The position numbers and the translations under genes were made by a program. Under the pieces are notes generated by a model, which ran no database searches, was not told the DNA's origin, and saw nothing but the letters and a program-made list of their open reading frames with translations. From positions 2,666,001 through 2,730,000 of the forward strand of contig NZ_JBDFMQ010000001.1 of assembly GCF_047238345.1 (NCBI RefSeq): a DNA stretch of 64,000 nt. Direction: 5' to 3'. Positions within the stretch are counted from its first letter, which is position 1, and each line of letters starts with the position of its first letter. This DNA is from Shouchella sp047238345. Lineage in GTDB: Bacteria > Bacillota > Bacilli > Bacillales > Bacillaceae_D. Below, piece after piece: positions 43,489 through 52,946 of this stretch.

Positions 43489-44260
43489 TGTGCTTCATCC
43501 AGCTAGCTGCTTTTTTTAAAATATCTGCCTGTTCCATTGGCGGAAAATGATGTCGATAATGTGGGAAGATCCACGTTTCCGTTCGATACTGGTTTTTGTC
43601 TGGAATGTGGTCCAGTAGCTGATACACGTGTTCAGCTGAGACATGCTCGTCTTTTTCTCCATGTATAACAAGAAGATGCGGCTGAAATTCACCCATATTC
43701 TTAAGAGGCGTCCGCTCTTCATAACGCTCTGGATATTTCCAGGGAGTTCCCCCAATGACTCGCTTCATCATCTTTCTTAAGTCTACTCGCTCTTCATACG
43801 TAAGCACCATATCCGTTACACCATTCCAACAAGTAACGGAGCGAGATTGCGGACGATAAATCCCTGTCCACAATGCCATAATTCCTCCTCTTGAAAAACC
43901 GACAATATGAATGCCTTTCGCTTTATCAACTTGTTCATGCTGTTCCAATAGATCAAATCCGTTAATCGCATCAAAACGATCATTGCCACAAAAATCTTCT
44001 CGCCCCTCCCCACCGCGATTCCCGCGATAGTAAGGCGCAAATACAACAAAACCCTCACTCGCCCATTGAATAATGCGTTGCGGTCGAACCATACCGACTG
44101 TTTTGATCCCACCACGTAAATAAAGTAAGCCAGGTAACGAATGGTGACCGATCGGTTCTGCCATCAAGCCGATCACCTTCAGTCCTTCGCTTATGTACGT
44201 CACTTCATACAAATGAATACGTATACTCGGTGAGGGCACTCTTACTTTTTCAATAATCAT
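43475..44260 (-). CDS. ytmA: S9-like alpha/beta hydrolase YtmA
   Basis: Hydrolase of 261 residues of the prolyl-oligopeptidase-like group. Nucleophile elbow GFSRGG near residue 117; YYRGNRGGEGREDF; Asp in LVIHGEKDEHV and His in FPHYRHHFPP. No propeller domain, so it acts as a small esterase/peptidase of unknown substrate. Matches B. subtilis YtmA by position and length. Confidence 0.82.
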   Translation of the reverse strand: MIIEKVRVPSPSIRIHLYEVTYISEGLKVIGLMAEPIGHHSLPGLLYLRGGIKTVGMVRPQRIIQWASEGFVVFAPYYRGNRGGEGREDFCGNDRFDAINGFDLLEQHEQVDKAKGIHIVGFSRGGIMALWTGIYRPQSRSVTCWNGVTDMVLTYEERVDLRKMMKRVIGGTPWKYPERYEERTPLKNMGEFQPHLLVIHGEKDEHVSAEHVYQLLDHIPDKNQYRTETWIFPHYRHHFPPMEQADILKKAASWMKHTKKE

Positions 44261-44367
44261 AAAACCCTCCTCTTAGGCATACACCCTTTTCGCTCACTAC
44301 GCATAGTGTAGCAATAAAGTCATTTTCCCATTCGAACGGTAAGAAAAACATAGAAGGAGTGATAAAA

Positions 44368-45354
44368 ATGAAACGCCTGCTAGCTTTTTTCATCCTTACA
44401 TCTTCTATTGCGCTGATGGTTGGCTGCCAAACCAATGATCGTGCAGATAAATTAGAAGTTGCTGAAGTGACCCGTTCTGTTTTTTATGCACCATTATACA
44501 TTGCCTTATCAGAAGGCTATTTTGAAGAAGAAAATCTCGAAATTGATTTAACCACGACATGGGGTGGCGATAAAACGATGACTGCTTTGCTTTCCGATGG
44601 GGCGGACATTGCTTTAGTAGGATCCGAAACATCGATTTATGTTGCTGGTCAAGAAGCGACAGATCCCGCGATTAATTTTGCGGCGTTAACTCAAACAGAC
44701 GGCACATTTCTTGTTGCTCGAGAAGACGTCTCTTCTTTTGATTGGAGTGATTTAAACGGCACCACGTTTCTTGGTCAACGCAAAGGTGGGATGCCGCAAA
44801 TGGTAGGAGAATATGTGTTAAAGCAACATGATATTGATCCGCAAAATGATTTAACTCTACTTCAAAATGTTGATTTTGGAAATATACCGAGTGCATTTGC
44901 TTCAGGCACTGGCGATTATGTACAGTTATTTGAACCACAAGCGTCTACATTTGAAAAAGAAGGACTCGGTCACGTTATTGCATCGTTTGGCGCAGAATCT
45001 GGAGAAGTCCCTTATACGTCATTTATGGCAAAACAAAGCATAATTAAAAAAGATGAGGAAGCGCTCATTCGTTTTTCTAAAGCCATTTACAAAGGGCAGC
45101 AATTTGTTGAAACAGAAGATTCAGCGTTAATCGCAGAATCAATCCATGGCTATTTTGAGGATACAGACGTGGATATTCTAGCAAATGCAATTGACCGCTA
45201 TAAAGAACAAGGGTCTTATGCAACAGATCCGCTTTTATCCGAAGATGCATGGAACACGCTACTTGAGATTATGGATGAAGCTGGTGAACTTCCAGATCAC
45301 ATTCCATTTGAAGAGTTAGTTAATACAACCATTGCAACGGAAGCGATGGAATGA
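44368..45354 (+). CDS. ytlA: ABC transporter substrate-binding lipoprotein (NMT1/ThiY-like)
   Basis: Protein of 328 residues with a lipoprotein signal peptide MKRLLAFFILTSSIALMVGC and cleavage before C20. The mature part is the NMT1/SsuA/ThiY-type binding fold (EVTRSVFYAPLYIALSEGYFEEENL near residues 33-57). Similar importers carry thiamine pyrimidine precursors, taurine or nitrate; the ligand cannot be fixed here. ATG 44368 has AAGGAG eight bases upstream. First gene of ytlA-ytlC-ytlD. Confidence 0.87.
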   Translation: MKRLLAFFILTSSIALMVGCQTNDRADKLEVAEVTRSVFYAPLYIALSEGYFEEENLEIDLTTTWGGDKTMTALLSDGADIALVGSETSIYVAGQEATDPAINFAALTQTDGTFLVAREDVSSFDWSDLNGTTFLGQRKGGMPQMVGEYVLKQHDIDPQNDLTLLQNVDFGNIPSAFASGTGDYVQLFEPQASTFEKEGLGHVIASFGAESGEVPYTSFMAKQSIIKKDEEALIRFSKAIYKGQQFVETEDSALIAESIHGYFEDTDVDILANAIDRYKEQGSYATDPLLSEDAWNTLLEIMDEAGELPDHIPFEELVNTTIATEAME

Positions 45355-45366
45355 AGGAGGCCACCG

Positions 45367-46116
45367 ATGTCAAACGTATCGATTGACTCATTATCGTTAA
45401 CATACGTAAATGAATCTGGGGCTTTTCCTGCTCTCCAAAATGTTTCACTATCCATTGAAGAAGGCGAATTTGTTTCATTTATTGGTCCAAGTGGATGTGG
45501 GAAAACAACGCTACTTTCGATTATTGCCGGACTTCTTGAGCAGACGAGTGGGTCAATTTTTATTAAGAATAAAGAATCCATCGGCTATATGCTTCAGCAT
45601 GATTACCTTTTTCCTTGGCTATCGATCGAAAAAAATATAACCCTTGGCCAACGAATTCAAGGGTCAGACAATGAAATCGCACACCGTAAAGCATTAAAGT
45701 GGCTTGAACGCTTCGGGTTAACAGATAAAAAAAACGACCTTCCTCAAGCACTATCGGGCGGGATGAGGCAGCGTGTAGCACTAATTCGAACACTCGCTAC
45801 CGATCCGTCTCTTATGTTGCTTGATGAACCTTTTTCCGCCTTAGATCAACAAACAAAATTAAAACTGGAAGATCTCGTTTCTGCTACCTTAAAAGCGGAA
45901 CAAAAAACAGCGATTCTTGTCACCCATGATATTAGTGAAGCCATTGCCATGAGTGATCGGGTCATTCTTTTTTCGCCGCGTCCTGGAAAAGTTGCTCAAG
46001 TCTTTACCATACCACAGTCTATTCGTGACTGTACGCCGTTTGAGAGTCGGCAGCACCAAGATTTCCAAGACCAGTTCCAGTTAATTTGGAAGGAGCTGGA
46101 TCGTTTTGAATCCTAA
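45367..46116 (+). CDS. ytlC: ABC transporter ATP-binding protein
   Basis: Nucleotide-binding subunit of 249 residues: Walker A GPSGCGKTT (residues ~39-47), signature LSGGMRQR, Walker B LMLLDEPFSALD and switch His in VTHDISEA. NrtD/SsuB/TauB type. It energises the YtlD permease. Its stop overlaps the ytlD start by 11 bases. Confidence 0.92.
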   Translation: MSNVSIDSLSLTYVNESGAFPALQNVSLSIEEGEFVSFIGPSGCGKTTLLSIIAGLLEQTSGSIFIKNKESIGYMLQHDYLFPWLSIEKNITLGQRIQGSDNEIAHRKALKWLERFGLTDKKNDLPQALSGGMRQRVALIRTLATDPSLMLLDEPFSALDQQTKLKLEDLVSATLKAEQKTAILVTHDISEAIAMSDRVILFSPRPGKVAQVFTIPQSIRDCTPFESRQHQDFQDQFQLIWKELDRFES

Positions 46117-46903
46117 TGAACTTCACAACCATTTCATGCTCGCAAAAAAGAAGGAAAAGCGTTTTGTTCGGTTCACACAAGTGAGCATAATCGTGCTTGT
46201 TATTGTGGCTTGGGAACTCGCTTCTCGCTTTGCTCTTATTGATCCCTTACTGTTCAGTATGCCTTCACGAATTGTCACGTTGCTTTATGAACATATCATT
46301 GCAGGGACATTATGGCTGCATGCTTCAGTCACCATGTTTGAAACAATTTTAGGCTTCTTACTTGGTACCGTTATTGGAACACTCTTGGCTGCATTATTAT
46401 GGTGGTCGAAAATTCTTTCAAAAATCTTAGATCCTTTTTTAGTCATTATGAATTCAATGCCTAAAGTAGCTATTGGCCCCATTTTAATTGTAGGAATTGG
46501 ACCAAATATGGGGTCCATTATTGCAATGGGCATGCTTGTGTCTGTCATCATTACAACGATGGTTGTTCATACGGCTTTTAAAGAAGTGGATCAAAATTAT
46601 ATAAAAGTGCTTCAAACATTTTCAGCTTCAAAGCGACAAATCTTCACGAATGTTATTTATCCTGCTTCCATCCCCGTTATTATCTCAACTCTTAAAATGA
46701 ATGTGGGGCTAGCTTGGGTTGGTGTAATCGTCGGAGAATTTCTTGTCTCCAAGCAGGGATTAGGTTATTTAATTATTTATGGTTTCCAAGTGTTTAATTT
46801 CAATCTTGTGTTTATGAGTTTATTGGTCATAGCCATACTCGCAACACTCATGTATCTTTTTGTTGAATATATTGAAAAGAAACTTACTAAATACAGCATA
46901 TAG
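46106..46903 (+). CDS. ytlD: ABC transporter permease
   Basis: Membrane subunit of 265 residues, about six helices, with the EAA-type loop (TFSASKRQIFTNVIYPASIP) near residues 170-190. SsuC/TauC/ThiX type. Starts at TTG 46106 with AAGGAG ten bases upstream, overlapping ytlC. Confidence 0.9.
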   Translation: MNPNELHNHFMLAKKKEKRFVRFTQVSIIVLVIVAWELASRFALIDPLLFSMPSRIVTLLYEHIIAGTLWLHASVTMFETILGFLLGTVIGTLLAALLWWSKILSKILDPFLVIMNSMPKVAIGPILIVGIGPNMGSIIAMGMLVSVIITTMVVHTAFKEVDQNYIKVLQTFSASKRQIFTNVIYPASIPVIISTLKMNVGLAWVGVIVGEFLVSKQGLGYLIIYGFQVFNFNLVFMSLLVIAILATLMYLFVEYIEKKLTKYSI

Positions 46904-46924
46904 CGCCCGTTCAGGGCGTTATTT
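46903..46924 (+). terminator. Weak terminator after ytlD
   Basis: GCGCCC-GTTCA-GGGCGT stem starting in the ytlD stop codon, followed by TATTTG. Confidence 0.45.
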
Positions 46925-46931
46925 GCCTATT

Positions 46932-47417
46932 CTAGTCGTTATTAAAGATCGCTTTTGCAATGGTGTATTGAATCGCTTGAGGGACAACATCATCTTTCAT
47001 AATGGGGCTAAATCGATTATCAGCTTTCATCCCAATCGGCAACTCTTCCATTAATTTCGCCCCATTCGTTTCAAACCCAGGTTCCAATTCTTCAAACGAA
47101 GCTACTCTTACAGCATAAATAGATTTTTGGATTGTTTCTTCAGGCATCTCAACTTCGTATTGACCAATATAGACAATTGAATTTGCACGCCCCCCTGTTT
47201 CTTCCCTTAATTCACGTTTGACGGCTTCTTCTGGTTCCTCACCTGGCTCTAGCTTCCCTCCTGGAAATTCATACCCTCTTTCTTTATGGTCGGTTAATAC
47301 CCATGCCGTTTTATAGCGGGCTACAATCAATACATGCTTTGGTGAAGAGGTGAACGGCAGTTCCTCTCCTAGCACAAGGTTGACTAAATACCCTTTTTGA
47401 TCTTTAAACGTTCTCAT
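46932..47417 (-). CDS. ytkD: Nudix hydrolase YtkD (8-oxo-dGTPase / RppH-like)
   Basis: Protein of 161 residues with a complete Nudix box at 54-76 (G54, E60, then RELREETGG). B. subtilis YtkD removes 8-oxo-dGTP and has also been described as the RNA pyrophosphohydrolase RppH; which role applies here is inference. It follows the ytl operon convergently, the same order as in B. subtilis. Confidence 0.88.
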   Translation of the reverse strand: MRTFKDQKGYLVNLVLGEELPFTSSPKHVLIVARYKTAWVLTDHKERGYEFPGGKLEPGEEPEEAVKRELREETGGRANSIVYIGQYEVEMPEETIQKSIYAVRVASFEELEPGFETNGAKLMEELPIGMKADNRFSPIMKDDVVPQAIQYTIAKAIFNND

Positions 47418-47483
47418 TTCAATTCCCTCGCTTTTGTCACATTCTCCTTAAAGTATAGAACAAAAACGATTGCAGTTCGACTC

Positions 47484-48695
47484 TTACCACGTGCGAACCC
47501 CTTTTTTTTGTGGACGAATGCCCCATAGTACAAGAATAATGGTTAACAAGACGACAACCGCATTACCTGTGAAGGTGAAGAAATGACTACCTTTCATAAA
47601 AATCGCAAACAGAGGTGGTCCTGCTGCAACACCAATAAAGCGTGTACTATTATAAAAAGACGAAATTGATCCTCGTTGTTCAGCAGGTATGCCTTCTGTT
47701 ACGAACGCATCTAAGCTTGGGAGGGCCGCCCCAATGCCAATACCTGCCGCAAACAATGCGGTTAACATCATGTAAAGTTCTTTATTAAACGAAATAACAA
47801 ACACAGCCAATGTTAATAAAGAAAGTCCTGCAACCGTTATCCATTTCATTTTTAACTGATCTTGTCCGATTCCTTTTCCAGCTGCATACGACGTTAAACA
47901 AAGCGCCAATAGCGGGAACGCAAGAATGACTCCTTTTCTCACGCCATGAATCTGGTGGCTATCTTCAAGGAAAGTGGACAAATAAAACAGAATTCCAAAT
48001 AGAATGTACATGAGTACACCGCCTGTAACAAAAACCGTATACAGCCAGCGTCCTTCACGTTTAAAGATTTGTTTCACCTGCTTAATGAACTGTTTGAATT
48101 TTTTCGGCTTCTTTGTTTTCGCAGGTGTTTGAATAAAAAAACGAATCATGATTATGGAAATCGCACAAAAAATAGGAAACGCAAAAAATGGCATAAACCA
48201 TACGATTGAAGCTAGCAGCGCGCCAAATATGGGACTTAGCACTTTTCCAAATGTATTGGATGTTTCAATTAACCCTAAACCTTCACTGATCTCTTGTTTT
48301 TCTTTAAACAAGTCACCTACAAATGGCATGACGATTGGCGCCGCTCCGGCTGCACCAATCCCTTGTAATAAGCGACCAATAAAAATAACCCAATACGCTT
48401 GATCGATTTTCCAGGCAGCCAATCCTGCCACCAAACCACCAATACCAGCAAGAATTAAGCTTGGGATGATTACTTGTTTTCGTCCAATATGATCCGATAA
48501 ATAACCTGCAATTGGAATAAAAATAATTGCAACGACCGAATAAGCGGTAATTAATAAACTAACCATAAATGAACTTACTTGTAGCTCGCTACCTATTGTC
48601 GGTAAGACTGGGATTAACATTGAATTCCCTAATGTCATCACAAGAGGAACGGAGGACAGAGAGAGTAATCCCCACATTTTCTTTGAATTTTCCAC
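47484..48695 (-). CDS. MFS efflux transporter (DHA1 type)
   Basis: Protein of 403 residues with twelve predicted helices. Motif A GYLSDHIGRKQVI (residues ~64-76), motif C-like GIGAAGAAPIVMPFVGDLF typical of drug:H+ antiporters, and a basic central loop TKKPKKFKQFIKQVKQIFKR. Substrate unknown. GTG start after AACAAC without a strong ribosome-binding site, so the start is less certain. Confidence 0.83.
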   Translation of the reverse strand: MENSKKMWGLLSLSSVPLVMTLGNSMLIPVLPTIGSELQVSSFMVSLLITAYSVVAIIFIPIAGYLSDHIGRKQVIIPSLILAGIGGLVAGLAAWKIDQAYWVIFIGRLLQGIGAAGAAPIVMPFVGDLFKEKQEISEGLGLIETSNTFGKVLSPIFGALLASIVWFMPFFAFPIFCAISIIMIRFFIQTPAKTKKPKKFKQFIKQVKQIFKREGRWLYTVFVTGGVLMYILFGILFYLSTFLEDSHQIHGVRKGVILAFPLLALCLTSYAAGKGIGQDQLKMKWITVAGLSLLTLAVFVISFNKELYMMLTALFAAGIGIGAALPSLDAFVTEGIPAEQRGSISSFYNSTRFIGVAAGPPLFAIFMKGSHFFTFTGNAVVVLLTIILVLWGIRPQKKGVRTW

Positions 48696-48767
48696 GTTGT
48701 TGTTAAGCCCCTTTACTTACATCAGATACATGTAGTATGAGCAAACAAAAACAACGTATACACACGT

Positions 48768-48805
48768 AAAAAGACAGGTATCCCTCAAGATATCCTGCCT
48801 GCTTT
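48768..48805. terminator. Terminator of the YwpF-like gene
   Basis: GACAGGTATCC-CTCAA-GATATCCTGCC hairpin flanked by AAAAAG and TTTTTTT; on the minus strand it follows the ywpF-like stop. Confidence 0.7.
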
Positions 48806-48807
48806 TT

Positions 48808-49299
48808 TTAATAAAGATGGTATTTTTCACTTTTCTTTAGTTGATCGTATACTTCTGCAATCGTCTTATCGGAGTATGCATCAAGTTTTTCCACTCTACT
48901 TTTGTATTCTAGAAGCAACGATTCACGCTGAATGCCTTCCTCAAGAAGATCCTCAAAAACATCTTCCAACACATCATCGCGACCTGAAACAATTTGGCCT
49001 TTTAAAATAATACTTTTGTTTTCTTTTAAGTCAGTAATTGATTCAATCGACGTAATCATAACAGCAGGATGGTTGTCTTTACTCGTAATGACAACACTAA
49101 CAAGGATGTGACGCTCGCCTTCTTGTTCACGTTCAAACAATCGTGCATCATCTTTTGAAATAACCGCATCGATAAACCACGTATGCTCTTCATTTTCCAT
49201 GTTTATAATGAGGCCTTCATGAAGCGGAATTGGTTCTTGCTTCACATTTCCCTGTTGCCCATCAATTACTTGCATCGCGTATAGTTTGAATGTCTTCAT
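48808..49299 (-). CDS. ywpF: YwpF-like protein
   Basis: Protein of 163 residues. The N-terminus MKTFKLYAMQVI followed by PLHEGLIINMENEEHTWFIDA matches the YwpF family as I recall it; the C-terminal half is an acidic helical tail. Function unknown. The gene lies 18 bases after a 66-residue ORF on the same strand. Confidence 0.7.
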   Translation of the reverse strand: MKTFKLYAMQVIDGQQGNVKQEPIPLHEGLIINMENEEHTWFIDAVISKDDARLFEREQEGERHILVSVVITSKDNHPAVMITSIESITDLKENKSIILKGQIVSGRDDVLEDVFEDLLEEGIQRESLLLEYKSRVEKLDAYSDKTIAEVYDQLKKSEKYHLY

Positions 49300-49317
49300 G
49301 AGCGCCCCCTCTCTCCA

Positions 49318-49518
49318 TTATGAGCTTTTTACTTTATTGTACACTTGTTGAAAATGGCTTGACACAACCCACTTTAATAGCTGATGTTCCTTTGCTTCTA
49401 ACGCTCTTCCAAGCTTTTCTTTACATTCCTTTTCAAGATCGTCAAACAAACAATTAGAAGGGTTGCTCATTCCGTACATCGACTCCTCTTCACTCATTCG
49501 TTCTATATTCTTGTCCAA
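49318..49518 (-). CDS. Small protein of unknown function upstream of ywpF
   Basis: Frame of up to 66 codons: the core MYGMSNPSNCLFDDLEKECK followed by LGRALEAKEHQLLKWVVSSHFQ is predicted helical and looks like a real conserved small protein. The start is uncertain: GAGGAG sits inside the frame, suggesting ATG 49467 or 49458 rather than TTG 49518. Probably co-transcribed with ywpF. Confidence 0.5.
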   Translation of the reverse strand: MDKNIERMSEEESMYGMSNPSNCLFDDLEKECKEKLGRALEAKEHQLLKWVVSSHFQQVYNKVKSS

Positions 49519-49552
49519 TCATGTAATTCGATAAAACTTAGCGCGTTCCTGC

Positions 49553-50728
49553 TTAAAAGTGCTTTTGTTTATAGGCTGCATGCAGTTGATCGAGAGCTTG
49601 CATCAGCGTTTCTCTAGATGTAGCTAAATTCATTCGCTCAAAATGCTCCCCTTCATCACCAAAAATTGGACCGTGATTAAAAGCCAGTTTCGCATCTTCT
49701 AGGAGCCATTTTTTTCGTTCTTCTGCCGTTAAACCAATTCCCTCAAAATCAATCCATAGTAAGTACGTTCCTTGAGGTTTCATTGGTTTAATTTTTGGCA
49801 TATGCGTACTTAAATAGTCTTCCACAAGTTTATAATTGTCTTGAATGTAAGCCATTAATTCTTTCAACCATGGCAAACCGTGATCATATGCCGCTTTTGT
49901 GGCCACTTGTGAAAACATATTAGCCCCGACAAATGTGCTTGCAAGCGTTTGTCGGTAACGAAGACGCAATGTCGCATCTTTGATGACCACATACGCACCC
50001 TGAACGCCAGCTAAATTAAACGTTTTCGTCGGTGCCAGAGCCGTGAAGACACGATTTTCAAGCGATTCATACACACTAGCGAACGGGATGTGGCGATAGC
50101 CATCGAACAACAAGTCTGCATGAATTTCATCAGAAATCACATAAAGATCATGTTTCTCGCAAATCTCCGCAAGCTTAGAAAGTTCTTCCTCTGACCACAC
50201 ACGACCACCTGGATTGTGTGGATGGCATAGAATAAGCATTTTCGTTTTCTCTGTAACGACCGATTCAAGTCCATCAAAATCCATTTTATAATGCTCATTT
50301 TCAAGAAGCAGCGGATTTTTCACGACTTTGCGACGGTTTTTCTCGATCACATCGTAAAAAGGGTAATACACAGGGGTTTGTATAATAATTTCGTCTTCTT
50401 CTTCAGTAAATGTACGAATGAGGTTACTTATTGCCGGTACCACACCTGTAACATGAACAATATCTTCATCACGAACCGCCCATTTATACTGTGTTGATAG
50501 CCAATTGACAATGGATTGATTCACATCAGGAGATGGTGCTGCGTATCCGTAAATCCCGTGTTCAACTTTATCTTTTAATGCATCAATGACAGGCTGCGGC
50601 GCTTTAAAATCCATATCTGCCACCCATAATGGTAGAAGGCCTTCTTGTCCAAAACGCTCTTTTGCGCCGTCCCATTTCATAGAATCAGTTCCAATTCGGT
50701 TCAATGCTTCATCAAAATAACTCATCAT
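49553..50728 (-). CDS. patB: PatB/MalY-type PLP C-S lyase (cystathionine beta-lyase)
   Basis: Fold-type I PLP enzyme of 391 residues. N-terminal LPLWVADMDFKAP, GIYGY, the cofactor-binding LCHPHNPGGRVWSEEEL, ISDEIHADL with Asp, and the Schiff-base Lys in ALAPTKTFNLAG (near 235). B. subtilis PatB is a C-S lyase active on cystathionine and cysteine. Two ATG codons at the start; the ribosome-binding site is weak. Confidence 0.9.
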   Translation of the reverse strand: MMSYFDEALNRIGTDSMKWDGAKERFGQEGLLPLWVADMDFKAPQPVIDALKDKVEHGIYGYAAPSPDVNQSIVNWLSTQYKWAVRDEDIVHVTGVVPAISNLIRTFTEEEDEIIIQTPVYYPFYDVIEKNRRKVVKNPLLLENEHYKMDFDGLESVVTEKTKMLILCHPHNPGGRVWSEEELSKLAEICEKHDLYVISDEIHADLLFDGYRHIPFASVYESLENRVFTALAPTKTFNLAGVQGAYVVIKDATLRLRYRQTLASTFVGANMFSQVATKAAYDHGLPWLKELMAYIQDNYKLVEDYLSTHMPKIKPMKPQGTYLLWIDFEGIGLTAEERKKWLLEDAKLAFNHGPIFGDEGEHFERMNLATSRETLMQALDQLHAAYKQKHF

Positions 50729-50872
50729 CTTGCTGCTAACGCAGACTCCCTCCCACTCACTCTTTTTATATCTCTAGTGTAACATAAACTCCAAAAAGGT
50801 TTGTTGTTCAGGCTTTAGAAAAAATGATACACTATCAAAGTCGTTTAGAAAAAAAGAAAGGAGTGATGATGC

Positions 50873-51505
50873 ATGCGCGGCTCATTCCTGTGCGTTGAAG
50901 GTGTCATTGGTGTCGGAAAAACTACTCTTATGAAAAAACTAGCAGCTCATTTTCAGACAGAGCGATTATTTGAAATCATTACTGAAAATCCTTATTTAGA
51001 AAAATTTTATGATGACATGGATGCTTGGAGCTTCCAAACGGAAATGTTTTTTCTCTGTAATCGAGTTAAACAGTTAGAAGATACGAGCACGCTTTTAGAC
51101 CAAGGTCAAGCGGTCATGGCTGACTATTATATAGGCAAGAATTTAATCTTTGCGCACCAAACGCTGCACGAAGCAAAATACAATCAATACAAACGTATTT
51201 ATGATATTTTAATTGAACCACTACCAAAGCCAGAAGCCATTATTTATCTTAAAGCCGATTTCAATACGATTATGGATCGCATTAAAGTAAGAGGTCGCTC
51301 TTTCGAACAAAATATGGATCATACGTATATAAAAAACTTAATGAACGATTATGAACAGGCAATGTCGGCCATAGAAGACGTCATTCCTGTTATTACGATT
51401 GATACATCCCATTTAGATTTTGTTACGAATCAAGACGATTTTGAAGCAATCGTCGATCAAATTACAACGAACTTCAGCATACGAAAGGAAAATGACCATG
51501 CCTAA
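50873..51505 (+). CDS. dgk: Deoxyguanosine kinase
   Basis: Nucleoside salvage kinase of 210 residues. P-loop GVIGVGKTT at 10-18, ITENPYLEKFYDD with catalytic Glu, and lid RIKVRGRSFEQ. It pairs with the next gene exactly as dgk/dck do in B. subtilis. GGAGTGATG upstream of the start. The stop overlaps the dck start. Confidence 0.92.
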   Translation: MRGSFLCVEGVIGVGKTTLMKKLAAHFQTERLFEIITENPYLEKFYDDMDAWSFQTEMFFLCNRVKQLEDTSTLLDQGQAVMADYYIGKNLIFAHQTLHEAKYNQYKRIYDILIEPLPKPEAIIYLKADFNTIMDRIKVRGRSFEQNMDHTYIKNLMNDYEQAMSAIEDVIPVITIDTSHLDFVTNQDDFEAIVDQITTNFSIRKENDHA

Positions 51506-52127
51506 CATTCCAACAAACGCCATTATCACCGTTGCAGGTACAGTCGGCGTTGGCAAAACAACAATGACAAAAAAGCTGGCGGAAACGCTTCAGTTCAAAA
51601 CATCTTTTGAAAAAGTTGACAATAATCCGTATTTAGATAAATTTTACGCAGATTTTGAACGCTGGAGTTTTCATCTGCAAATTTATTTTCTCGCAGAGCG
51701 ATTTAAAGAGCAAAAAGCAATGGTCGAAGCTGGCGGCGGCTATGTACAAGATCGTTCTATTTATGAGGATACAGGCATTTTCGCAAAGATGCATGCAGAT
51801 AAAGGAACGATGACTAAAGTTGATTATGAGACGTATACAAGCTTGTTTGATGCCATGGTGATGAACCCTTACTTCCCCACTCCAGATGTATTAATCTATT
51901 TAGATGGTGATCTTGATGCAATCATCAACCGCATTCATCATCGCGGACGAGAAATGGAAAAGCAAACGTCTACCACCTATTGGGAAGAGATGCACGGTCG
52001 TTACCACAATTGGATTCAATCCTTTACTGCCTGCCCTGTATTAAAGCTTAATATCCAAGACTACGATTTAGTCAATGACGATACGTGTATGGACGATATT
52101 ATAAAAAAACTAGAACAATATTTCTAA
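51498..52127 (+). CDS. dck: Deoxyadenosine/deoxycytidine kinase
   Basis: Deoxynucleoside kinase of 209 residues: P-loop GTVGVGKTT at 14-22, NNPYLDKFYADFERWSFHLQ, and the DRSIYEDTGIFAKM segment with the conserved DRS motif; lid RIHHRGREME. ATG 51498 is chosen because AAAGGA is eight bases upstream; it overlaps the end of dgk by eight bases, so the two are coupled. The longer frame runs back into dgk. Confidence 0.93.
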   Translation: MPNIPTNAIITVAGTVGVGKTTMTKKLAETLQFKTSFEKVDNNPYLDKFYADFERWSFHLQIYFLAERFKEQKAMVEAGGGYVQDRSIYEDTGIFAKMHADKGTMTKVDYETYTSLFDAMVMNPYFPTPDVLIYLDGDLDAIINRIHHRGREMEKQTSTTYWEEMHGRYHNWIQSFTACPVLKLNIQDYDLVNDDTCMDDIIKKLEQYF

Positions 52128-52142
52128 ACCTTAAATAGGAAG

Positions 52143-52201
52143 TAAAAAGAACCCTCCAAAGTAGACACGTAAAAAGTGAATGCGATGAAGGGTTCTTTGT
52201 T
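52143..52201. terminator. Terminator between dck and the Mrr-like gene
   Basis: AAAGAACCCT and AGGGTTCTTT form a 10-bp stem with a long loop of about 33 bases; T-rich tail on both strands. Long loop lowers certainty. Confidence 0.55.
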
Positions 52202-52210
52202 TGAATTCAA

Positions 52211-52816
52211 TTATTTTAAATAATAATCGCCTACTTGGATTTTCCTCTTCGTACTATCGATTTCATCTAAATGAATCGTTCCATTCTTTTTTTCAGGAAT
52301 GTGCGGAGTCATTAATAACCAATAGACATCGTCCCATTTCTCTCTTTTTATCAGCTTCGTCATTTCTTCTATATCAGCTCGAAGCAAAAAATACACATTC
52401 GTCGCAGCTGCTAATTTCCAACAAGAATCCGTTACCTGTTCCGCAGTGGTGACGACCACCGCTTTATCTGCGCGATAATACGCTTTAGCTGCATAACTCT
52501 CTTGAACACTGCTGAGGCCGAGGGTTGCACCATAACGCTTTAACTGAATTACTGCTTTTTGACCGTCTTCATCGGTTACAATTAGATCCGCACCGTAATC
52601 CCTACTTTTTTTCGTTTGATAAGTCGCACACCCACTTGCCGCATACACAACAGCCATATAATCTTCAAACGCATGCCCATCCATGCGATCAATATGTCGA
52701 ATAGTAATTTTACTAACATCCGTTTGTAATCGAGCTACATACGTTCGCCATAACCAACCGATCACAATAAGGAGTATGATAAGACTAATACTAATTAAAG
52801 CGATAGTTCCTTCCAT
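52211..52816 (-). CDS. Membrane-anchored Mrr-like restriction endonuclease domain protein
   Basis: Protein of 201 residues: an N-terminal transmembrane helix (residues 4-24, TIALISISLIILLIVIGWLW) followed by a PD-(D/E)XK domain of Mrr type. Visible catalytic positions: E51 in AFEDYM, D77 in DYGADLIV and Q91-x-K93 in IQLKRYG. The family cleaves modified or foreign DNA in some cases and may have other DNA roles in others. It stands alone with no methylase or helicase gene near. Confidence 0.8.
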   Translation of the reverse strand: MEGTIALISISLIILLIVIGWLWRTYVARLQTDVSKITIRHIDRMDGHAFEDYMAVVYAASGCATYQTKKSRDYGADLIVTDEDGQKAVIQLKRYGATLGLSSVQESYAAKAYYRADKAVVVTTAEQVTDSCWKLAAATNVYFLLRADIEEMTKLIKREKWDDVYWLLMTPHIPEKKNGTIHLDEIDSTKRKIQVGDYYLK

Positions 52817-52898
52817 TTGCTTCGATCCTTTACATTCATCTCTATCGAATCATACACAATTCTCTCGCCCACGTCCATGGCTGATGGCTGTGGACGTT

Positions 52899-52936
52899 CA
52901 AAAAAAGAGGAATGACTGGATTCGTCATTCCTCTAA
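52899..52936 (-). terminator. Terminator of the yclNOPQ operon
   Basis: Perfect 11-bp stem AGAGGAATGAC/GTCATTCCTCT followed by TTTTTTTG on the minus strand, just after the yclQ stop. Confidence 0.88.
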
Positions 52937-52946
52937 AAACATGTAA

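Noticed and set aside
52871..52898. Hairpin ACGTCCA...TGGACGT next to the yclQ terminator
   Set aside because: No T run and a long loop; a standard terminator lies right beside it.
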